From assembly GCA_030655075.1 (NCBI GenBank), contig JAURWE010000066.1, forward strand, positions 117,498-181,497: a stretch of 64,000 nt of DNA. Reading direction: 5' to 3'. The position numbers and the translations under genes were made by a program. Shown here piece after piece: positions 58,279 through 64,000 of the stretch. How positions within the stretch are numbered: position 1 is the first letter of the stretch; each line of letters begins with the position of its first letter. The notes beneath the pieces were generated by a model. The model worked only from the letters and a program-made list of their open reading frames with translations, was not told where the DNA came from and did not search any database. The stretch is from Pararhizobium sp. GTDB taxonomy: Bacteria; Pseudomonadota; Alphaproteobacteria; Rhizobiales; Rhizobiaceae.

Positions 58279-58859
58279 CAGGAGCACCCCGTGCGGCGCA
58301 GATCCGGCATCGTCAGATCGACGACGCCGTCGCTGCCGGCCGTCGGCGTATCGAGCAGGGTCAGCACCAGCTTGAACGGACCCGCGTGGCGCAGGGCCAG
58401 CCAGTTGCCGGACTTGGCCTCCGGCGACACGTGGATGACAAAGCTGTTGTCCGGCTGGCGCAGTGCCGTCCAGGCATTGAAGGCAAAGGGCAGGTCGCCG
58501 GGCGGATCGAGCGGCGCGTCATTGCTGTCGACCGTGTGCAGAGTCCAGAATCGCGCCGGCGGTGTCAGGCCGGCGATCTCGTAGGAACAGTTGCCCCTGA
58601 GCACCGCGCCTGAGGAGTCGACCGGCGCGATGAAGGAAAGACCCTCGGTGCCGCCGAGCAGCAGCCGGCCGGCACGCGCCCGGTGCGCCTTGGCGTACGG
58701 ATCGGCATCGGCCGTCTGGGCGACCGGAAAGGCCTGCCATGGCCCGAGCGTGATCGCCCCGAAGCCGACGGTCGCCTTGAGCGCGTAGACGGCCGAAAAG
58801 ATGCCGCCGCCAAAGGCGACCGCAAGAGCAATGGCAAAAAGGAACGGGATGCGGAACAA
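58278..58859 (-). CDS. DUF1214 domain-containing membrane protein
   Basis: 193 residues. A membrane helix (PFLFAIALAVAFGGGIFSAV) is followed by GFGAITLGPWQAFP and the DUF1214 signature ARFWTLHTVDSNDAPLDPPG, FAFNAWTALRQPDNSFVIHV, SGNWLALRHAGPFKLVLTLL. It ends DLRRTGCS with a terminal Cys. The start appears to be a TTG at 58859 with AAGAG upstream. It shares its operon with the DUF1254 protein and follows the PBP1A gene by 39 bases on the same strand. Confidence 0.78.
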   Translation of the reverse strand: MFRIPFLFAIALAVAFGGGIFSAVYALKATVGFGAITLGPWQAFPVAQTADADPYAKAHRARAGRLLLGGTEGLSFIAPVDSSGAVLRGNCSYEIAGLTPPARFWTLHTVDSNDAPLDPPGDLPFAFNAWTALRQPDNSFVIHVSPEAKSGNWLALRHAGPFKLVLTLLDTPTAGSDGVVDLTMPDLRRTGCS

Positions 58860-58898
58860 GGGCTCTTACCGGCGGGAATCAGGATGCATGGCGCGGGC

Positions 58899-61076
58899 TC
58901 ACTGTTCCTGACGCAGCGGGGCCGCGTCAAGTTCGGCGACCTTGTCGGTACGCTTCAAGGGCGGGGCTTTCTGCAAGTCTTCGCCGATCGTCCGCAGCAG
59001 GCGGGTGACATCCGAGGACAGCGAACGCGGCCGGATGAGCGGCGGCAGGCCGCTTTCGTCGGTCTTGGCCGTGGCTGCCACCTCCGTGCCGTCAGACACG
59101 GCCGGCAGCGGGTTCTCGATGCCGGGAATGGGCCTGAGCTCGATGCCCTGATGGGCGTAATCCATCAGCCGCTTGAAGGTCATGGCCGGCAGCGAGCCGC
59201 CCGTCATGTTGTTGGTCGAGGTATAGTCGTCGTTTCCGAACCAGACGGCGGTGGTGTAATTGCCGGTGAAGCCGGCGAACCAGGCATCGCGGTAGGCCTG
59301 CGTCGTGCCGGTCTTGCCGCCGGTGACGATGCCGTGGTCGAGCGCCGCCTTGCGTGCCGTGCCGATGACCGGGATCTGCACCAGAATGGTGTTCATCGAC
59401 GAGGTCGCCCGTTCGCTGAGCACGCGCTTGGCCGGTTTTTCGTCACGGTTGAAATCGTAGAGAATATCGCCGTCGTAATTGATGATCTGGTTGATGCCGT
59501 GGCGGCGCGACTGCATGCCGCCGGCCGGGAAGACGGCATAGGCGGTCGCCTGGTCAAGCACGGTGACTTCAGAGGTGCCGAGCGGCATAGTCTTGTCGGT
59601 CCGAATAGGTGTTTCGACACCCATGGCCTTGGCGGTGGCGGCAATGATCTCGGTGCCGAGCACATCCTTGGCAAGCCGCACCGGCACCGTGTTGATCGAT
59701 TTCGCCAGCGCCGTCGTCAGCGAGACGCGGCCGGAATAGGCGCCCTTGGAATAGTTCTGCGGCGACCAGCGGCCCCAGGTGATCGGCCCGTCGCTGACGA
59801 CCGTATCGGGATTGTAGCCTTCCTTCTCCATGACGGCGGCATAGGTATAGACCTTGAAGGACGAGCCCGGCTGGCGCAGCGCCTTGGTGGCGCGGTTGAA
59901 CTGGCTTTCGCCATAGTCCCTGCCGCCGACCATGGCGCGCACGGCACCGCCGTTTTCGACCATGACCAGTGCACCCTGCTTGACGTGGTAGCTGTCGCCA
60001 TATTGCCGAAGGCCCGCCTCGACGGATTCTTCCGCCGCCTGCTGCAGGCCCATGTCGATCGTCGTGCGCACCACAAGCGAATGCTGCGCGAAAGGTGTTG
60101 CGATACGCACCACCTCGTCAAAGGCCCAGTCGAGGAAGAAATCCGGCGCCTTGACCTCATTGCGGTCGATGACCGTTGCCGGATTGCGCCGGGCGGCAAT
60201 CACCTGGCCCTCGGTCATCAGCCCGCCCTGGACGAGATTGGTCAGGACCTCGTTGGCCCGCGCCCGGGCGGCCGGCAGGTTGACGTGCGGCGCATAGCGG
60301 GCTGGGGCCTTGAACAGGCCGGCGAGCATCGCCGATTCCGCAAGGTTGACCTCGGTGATGGTCTTGCCGAAATAGAACTGCGAGGCGGCCGCCGCCCCGA
60401 ACGTGCCGCCGCCCATATAGGCGCGGTCGAGATAGAGCCGCAGGATTTCCGTCTTCGACAGGTTGGCCTCCAGCCAGACGGCGAGGAACGCCTCCTTGAT
60501 CTTGCGCTCGATGGTCCGCTCGTTCGACAGGAACAGGTTTTTCGCCAGCTGCTGGGTGAGCGTCGAGCCGCCCTGCACGACGCCGCCGGCGCGGGCATTC
60601 TCGCTCATGGCGCGGGCAAGGCCGAGGAAGTCGATGCCGTAATGCTCGAAGAATCGCCGGTCTTCGGTGGCCAGAACCGCCTTGATCAGGTGATCGGGCA
60701 GCTGGTCGATCGGCACGGAATCCTCGTGGATGATGCCGCGGTGGCCGATCTCGTTGCCGTAGCGGTCGAGAAAGGTGACGGCGAAATCGCTCTGGGCGCG
60801 CCAGTTGCCCTTGGTCTCGTCGAAGGCGGGCAGCGCCAGCGCCAGCATCAGCACCGAACCGGCGGTGCCCAGCGTCATGCCTTCGCCAAGGATCTCGAAC
60901 AGGACGCGCTTGAAGCCCTTGACCTGAAACCGGCGGAAGAAGATCGTGATGTCTTCCCAGATTTCACCGGCCCGGAAACCGGCGTTCCACACGGTCGAAT
61001 CGATCCACGAATCAAGCCGCAGGAAGACGTGGCGCTTGCGGCGGCGAGGGCTCTGCGGTTCGTTGCTGTCCTGCAC
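58899..61076 (-). CDS. PBP1A-family bifunctional penicillin-binding protein
   Basis: 725 residues. After a membrane helix (about residues 57-75) comes the GT51 transglycosylase (ATEDRRFFEHYGIDFLGLAR with the catalytic Glu, GGSTLTQQLAKNLFLSNER, RIYLDRAYMG-like LYLDRAYMGGGTFG) and then the transpeptidase with S-x-x-K in RQPGSSFKVYTYA, S-x-N in AKSINTVP and KTGTTQAYRDAWFAG. It polymerises glycan strands and cross-links the peptides. The GTG at 61076 (VQDSNEPQSPRRRKRH) gives the usual short basic cytoplasmic start; the longer ATG frame adds cysteine-rich residues unlike the family. Divergent from the YcgN-type gene. Confidence 0.93.
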   Translation of the reverse strand: MQDSNEPQSPRRRKRHVFLRLDSWIDSTVWNAGFRAGEIWEDITIFFRRFQVKGFKRVLFEILGEGMTLGTAGSVLMLALALPAFDETKGNWRAQSDFAVTFLDRYGNEIGHRGIIHEDSVPIDQLPDHLIKAVLATEDRRFFEHYGIDFLGLARAMSENARAGGVVQGGSTLTQQLAKNLFLSNERTIERKIKEAFLAVWLEANLSKTEILRLYLDRAYMGGGTFGAAAASQFYFGKTITEVNLAESAMLAGLFKAPARYAPHVNLPAARARANEVLTNLVQGGLMTEGQVIAARRNPATVIDRNEVKAPDFFLDWAFDEVVRIATPFAQHSLVVRTTIDMGLQQAAEESVEAGLRQYGDSYHVKQGALVMVENGGAVRAMVGGRDYGESQFNRATKALRQPGSSFKVYTYAAVMEKEGYNPDTVVSDGPITWGRWSPQNYSKGAYSGRVSLTTALAKSINTVPVRLAKDVLGTEIIAATAKAMGVETPIRTDKTMPLGTSEVTVLDQATAYAVFPAGGMQSRRHGINQIINYDGDILYDFNRDEKPAKRVLSERATSSMNTILVQIPVIGTARKAALDHGIVTGGKTGTTQAYRDAWFAGFTGNYTTAVWFGNDDYTSTNNMTGGSLPAMTFKRLMDYAHQGIELRPIPGIENPLPAVSDGTEVAATAKTDESGLPPLIRPRSLSSDVTRLLRTIGEDLQKAPPLKRTDKVAELDAAPLRQEQ

Positions 61077-61271
61077 GTGTCTATCCCGGTTTGGCGCGCA
61101 ACAGGCGCCCGATTTGCGATTGCCGGAGCAATTCACTATATCCCCCCGATGTACCATGTTGCAGGCTTTGGCAACAGGGCGGCGCGGCAACAGGGCGCTG
61201 ATAATCGTTGCGGCTTATGCGTGGATGGCGCACCCCCGTGAAACAGCAGGAAAACAGGGAATGACCGGCCG

Positions 61272-61772
61272 ATGACGGAAGACACCGTGTTTGAGACGGC
61301 GGATGCGCTGCCCTTCTGGAAGGTGAAGACGCTCGACCAGATGAACCAGGCCGAGTGGGAAAGCCTGTGCGACGGCTGCGGCCTCTGTTGTCTCAACAAG
61401 CTGGAAGACTGGGATACCGGCGCCATCGCCTGGACCTCGGTCGCCTGCCGCCTGCTCGACGGCGACAACTGCCGCTGCAAGGACTATGACAACCGCCAGG
61501 CGACCGTGCCCGACTGTATCCAGCTGACGCCGGAAAGCGTCCGCGAGATCGGCTGGCTGCCGCCGTCGTGCGGCTACCGGCTGATCCGCGACGGCGAGGA
61601 TCTCGCCTGGTGGCACCCGCTTCTCTCAGGCGATCCCGAAACCGTCCACCTGGCCGGTATCTCCGTGCAAGGCCGCACCGAGAGCGAGGAAGACGTCGAT
61701 ATCGACGATTTCGAGGACTATCTGGTGACCTGGCCGCTGAGCGTGGGCGAGGACGCGCCGGCCAAGCGGTAG
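61272..61772 (+). CDS. YcgN/UPF0260 family cysteine-cluster protein
   Basis: 166 residues. The family zinc or iron-binding cysteine cluster is visible: SLCDGCGLCCLNKLED (C-x2-C-x2-C-C), then VACRLLDGDNCRCKDYDNR, VPDCIQL and PPSCGYRL. Other marks are PFWKVKTLDQMNQAEWE at the start and AWWHPLLSGDPETVH. The CxxCxxCC cluster probably binds a metal or Fe-S; function is not established. The start at 61272 fits the family. About 195 bases separate it from the divergent PBP1A gene. Confidence 0.9.
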   Translation: MTEDTVFETADALPFWKVKTLDQMNQAEWESLCDGCGLCCLNKLEDWDTGAIAWTSVACRLLDGDNCRCKDYDNRQATVPDCIQLTPESVREIGWLPPSCGYRLIRDGEDLAWWHPLLSGDPETVHLAGISVQGRTESEEDVDIDDFEDYLVTWPLSVGEDAPAKR

Positions 61773-61876
61773 TCCTTGCAACGGGCGTAACATCCGGCGC
61801 GTGATGTTTGCCTCAGGTATGAAAACGCCGCGCATCAAAGACGATGTAGGGCGCTGTAAAACATGAAATTGGCGGT

Positions 61877-62515
61877 ATGATCTCACCCATGGATATTCTT
61901 CCGGTGTTTCCGCCTGAGCTGTTGCCCTTCATGCTGGCTGCGCTGCTGATCGAGCTCACGCCGGGGCCGAACATGACCTGGCTGGCGATGATTTCGGCGG
62001 CGGAAGGACGGCGGGCGGGCTTTGCCGCTGTCGGCGGTGTGGCGCTGGGGCTCGGACTTCTCGGCATTGCCGGTGCGATGGGCGCGGCCGGGCTGATCCA
62101 GTCGTCGGCGGTTTTGTATGAAATTCTGCGTTGGGCCGGGGTGCTCTTCCTGCTCTATCTGGCGGTGGAGAGCTGGTTTGCGGCTGGCGGCAGCGAGGGC
62201 GCAGGGGAAAAGAGCTATCGCGGCTATTTCCTGCGCGGGCTTTTGACCAATCTTTTCAATCCGAAGGCTGCCCTGTTCTACATTTCCGTCCTGCCGGCCT
62301 TCGTGGCGCCGCAGAGTGCGGTGCTACCGCAGACCCTGGGATTGACGGCAGCCTATGTGCTGGTCGCAACGGCGGTGCATGCGGCCATCGTGACTGCGGC
62401 GGGTACGCTCGAACCTCTGCTGAACGACCGGCGCCGCGAAAGCATCGTCCGGCGGGTGCTGTCGGTTCTGCTGGCGCTGGTGGCCATATGGTTTGCCCTG
62501 ACCACGGCGCGCTGA
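61877..62515 (+). CDS. LysE family amino-acid exporter
   Basis: 212 residues, six helices. The family signature LIELTPGPNMTWLAMISAAE and AEGRRAGFAAVGGVALGL are present, then RGYFLRGLLTNLFNPKAALF (NPKAxLF) and the C-terminal VRRVLSVLLALVAIWFAL. LysE/RhtB transporters export amino acids or homoserine lactones; the substrate is not readable. The ATG at 61877 and a second at 61889 are both possible starts; neither has a strong ribosome site. Confidence 0.88.
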   Translation: MISPMDILPVFPPELLPFMLAALLIELTPGPNMTWLAMISAAEGRRAGFAAVGGVALGLGLLGIAGAMGAAGLIQSSAVLYEILRWAGVLFLLYLAVESWFAAGGSEGAGEKSYRGYFLRGLLTNLFNPKAALFYISVLPAFVAPQSAVLPQTLGLTAAYVLVATAVHAAIVTAAGTLEPLLNDRRRESIVRRVLSVLLALVAIWFALTTAR

Positions 62516-62531
62516 AAGGCCGGGTGCGCAA

Positions 62532-62867
62532 TCAAGCGTCGAGCAAGTCTTTGGCAAGGCTTTTGGGCGCTACATTCCGCCACGCGGTGCGCAGGATGCG
62601 CGCCACCACCTCATGCTCGGCGCCCTCGAAATAGACCGACGTCCAGCCCTTCAGCCCCCAGCCGCCCGGCACCGCAGCGCACAGCCCCGGCTCGGTTTCC
62701 AGAAGCATTTGCTGCTGGCCCGGCGTCAGCTTGCACACCGCCCGCCCGGCTTCCGGCAGGCTCATGAAGATCTTCTCCCCGACGCGAAAATCCCGCTTCC
62801 CGAAATGGGAACTTTCTTGCGTGCCGGGCAGGTTCAGCGCCATGGTTTCGAGATCGGTGGACAGCAT
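62532..62867 (-). CDS. MmcQ/YjbR family protein
   Basis: 111-residue member of the MmcQ/YjbR double-wing DNA-binding-like fold: ETMALNLPGTQESSHFGKRD, FRVGEKIFMSLPEAGRAVCK, GWGLKGWTSVYFEGAEHEVV and LRTAWRNVAPKSLAKDLL. Function unknown; DNA binding has been proposed for relatives. The ATG at 62867 is taken; a GTG at 62882 is in frame. It converges on the LysE gene with 16 bases between. Confidence 0.85.
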   Translation of the reverse strand: MLSTDLETMALNLPGTQESSHFGKRDFRVGEKIFMSLPEAGRAVCKLTPGQQQMLLETEPGLCAAVPGGWGLKGWTSVYFEGAEHEVVARILRTAWRNVAPKSLAKDLLDA

Positions 62868-62959
62868 GCGGGAGGATAGCACGGGGGCGGGGGGAAGGGT
62901 AGGTGGGGGAGCGTTGATCGCCGGAACGTTCGATGGTTGTATTCTCAGTGAATGTTCGG

Positions 62960-62988
62960 TTGAATATTTATCGTACGTACGATATATT
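62960..62988 (+). promoter_or_regulatory. brnTA promoter with a 16-bp perfect palindrome
   Basis: TTGAAT (62960-62965) and TATATT (62983-62988) with a 17-base spacer form a good sigma-70 promoter. The palindrome TATCGTACGTACGATA (62969-62984) fills the spacer and the start of the -10, an ideal place for autorepression by BrnA. Confidence 0.65.
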
Positions 62989-63002
62989 GGAGGCTCGGTG
63001 CT

Positions 63003-63248
63003 ATGAGGATAGTGTGGGATCCACCGAAGCGATTGATAAACTTGAAGAACCGAAGCTTCGACTTTGCCAGCCTCGATATGGAGTTTTTTGCCGGTTCGAT
63101 CGTCGTTCCGGCTCGCGATGGCCGGTTCAAGGCCATCGGCTTTTTTAAGGGAACGCCACTGACAGTTGTTTTCAAGCCGTTGGGAAGTGAAGCGATTTCC
63201 GTGATTTCGATGCGGGTCGCCAGCAGCAAGGAAAGGGGTGTTTTATGA
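63003..63248 (+). CDS. brnT: BrnT family toxin
   Basis: 81-residue RelE-fold ribonuclease toxin of the BrnT family: IVWDPPKRLINLKNRSFDFA at the start (W-D-x-x-K-x-x-x-N), RFKAIGFFKGTPLTVVFKPL in the middle and ISVISMRVASSKERG near the end (I-S-x-R-x-A-x-x-x-E). It is slightly shorter than the usual 85-95 residues, with a reduced middle loop. GGAGG lies nine bases before the ATG. ATGA overlap with brnA. Confidence 0.88.
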   Translation: MRIVWDPPKRLINLKNRSFDFASLDMEFFAGSIVVPARDGRFKAIGFFKGTPLTVVFKPLGSEAISVISMRVASSKERGVL

Positions 63249-63556
63249 AGGAGAAGCACCGTAACATCACATCCGTATCCGCCGCAGATGAAGCGCTAAT
63301 TCAGGCACAGATCGCTGCCGATCCGGATGATGGCGACGCGACGGAAGAGGATCTGGCACAGGCAAAACCCTTTGCCGAAGTATTTCCCGATCTGTTCGAG
63401 AGCATCCGGCGCGCCCGTGGCCGCCCCGTGCAGGAACAGACGAAGACGCCCGTGACCATCCGGCTCGATCCCGATGTCGTCGAGCATTTCAAGGGCACCG
63501 GCAAAGGGTGGCAATCACGCATGAACACGGCATTGCGGAAAGCCGCCGGACTTTGA
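63245..63556 (+). CDS. brnA: BrnA family antitoxin
   Basis: 103 residues. An acidic N-terminal region (AADPDDGDATEEDLAQAKPF) is followed by a C-terminal ribbon-helix-helix: TPVTIRLDPDVVEHFKGTGK and GWQSRMNTALRKAAGL, the BrnA signature. BrnA tetramers neutralise BrnT and repress the operon. Its start overlaps the brnT stop. The N-terminal half is where the toxin is bound in the family. Confidence 0.88.
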   Translation: MKEKHRNITSVSAADEALIQAQIAADPDDGDATEEDLAQAKPFAEVFPDLFESIRRARGRPVQEQTKTPVTIRLDPDVVEHFKGTGKGWQSRMNTALRKAAGL

Positions 63557-63716
63557 TCGAATGGATTTCACGAGATAGGAAAATAATCCTTGACGGCGTG
63601 ACGGTGGTTTGATAGGGTTATGGCACAGTCGGAAAAGTGCGGATGGGGGGCGGCATGACCGCTTCGAAGGGGCGCTCTGGTGTTCTTCAATTTTTTTGAG
63701 CGTGTGGAGTGGCTTC
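63557..63716. other. Gene-free stretch after brnA
   Basis: 160 bases with no supported gene, continuing into a family C repeat and heptamer arrays up to 63973. No T-run hairpin was found directly after brnA. Confidence 0.5.
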
Positions 63717-63763
63717 ACCCCCCTCTGTCACTGCGTGACATCTCCCCCACAAGGGGGGAGATT
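63717..63763. repeat. Family C repeat, single copy
   Basis: acccccctctgtcactgcgt gacatctcccccacaagggg ggagatt, the left-half form of the pairs at 4603 and 37724. Confidence 0.8.
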
Positions 63764-63791
63764 GGGCTCAGCGTTGCGGCAAGATGCGAGG

Positions 63792-63973
<182 letters not shown>

Positions 63974-63995
63974 ACCCCTCCCACAAGGACATCCC

Positions 63996-64000
63996 ATGAT
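63996..64000 (+). CDS. Possible first codons of a gene that continues beyond the window
   Basis: ATG at 63996 preceded by AAGGA seven bases upstream (cacaaggacatcccatg). Only five bases lie inside the window, so the call rests on the ribosome-site spacing alone. Confidence 0.3.

Noticed and set aside
58683..61241. 852-codon open frame on the plus strand opposite the PBP1A gene
   Set aside because: It is the antisense shadow of a high-GC gene; the minus strand carries all PBP1A motifs and the plus-strand product has no family features.

Overview
The window is chromosomal DNA of a high-GC alphaproteobacterium, most likely of the family Rhizobiaceae (Rhizobium/Agrobacterium/Sinorhizobium relatives). 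The evidence is a MucR/Ros zinc-finger regulator, a seven-gene Mrp/Pha-type cation antiporter operon, many rhizobial DUF families (DUF6456, DUF2336, DUF1491, DUF459-type SGNH, DUF930, DUF5330) and several families of short palindromic intergenic repeats. No tRNA, rRNA, CRISPR array, prophage or complete insertion sequence was seen.

Layout. 0-16 kb: toxin-antitoxin modules (HicAB, TumE/TumA, HepT/MntA, a broken hicB) sit among housekeeping and accessory genes: a class A beta-lactamase, an HD-GYP phosphodiesterase, a membrane PQQ glucose dehydrogenase, a membrane alpha/beta hydrolase, PPK2 and an oligopeptidase B. 16-27 kb: two divergent regulator/oxidoreductase pairs (HxlR with an NmrA-type protein, AraC with an SDR), a GT4 glycosyltransferase, a Tat-exported VOC protein, a Sel1-repeat exported protein, a universal stress protein, a TrhA/hemolysin III protein and MsrB. 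27-35 kb: an envelope block (SGNH hydrolase, MltB-like transglycosylase, GalU, outer-membrane barrel, arabinose-5-phosphate isomerase), preceded by a short 3-prime remnant of gltD. 35-41.5 kb: mrpABCDEFG. 41.5-45 kb: MucR, a DnaA-C-like HTH protein with a DUF6456 protein, an orphan ParD and SufE. 45-52 kb: a large unrecognised protein with a helical partner, a membrane histidine kinase and an anchored peptidoglycan-binding protein. 52-64 kb: a MerR-ATPase fusion, several small proteins, a class A PBP, a YcgN-type cysteine-cluster protein, a LysE exporter and BrnTA.

Genes that probably work together: GalU, KdsD, MltB-like, PBP1A and the Sel1/peptidoglycan-binding proteins serve the envelope; Mrp A-G form one antiporter complex; MsrB, SufE and the universal stress protein fit stress or Fe-S maintenance. 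Seven TA-like loci (four apparently intact pairs, one frameshifted hicB, one orphan ParD, one orphan XRE) occur in 64 kb.

The most unusual observations are a repeat pair inside the mrpA-mrpB junction that is read through by a 77-codon ORF overlapping both neighbours by ATGA; a 14-bp perfect hairpin that buries the start codon of a small hypothetical gene; inverted arrays of a degenerate 7-bp repeat at the right edge; a composite A-linker-B mosaic repeat found three times; the gltD remnant; and a hicB gene whose reading frame is restored by adding back just two bases. Function calls are by recognition of motifs and families without any database search.
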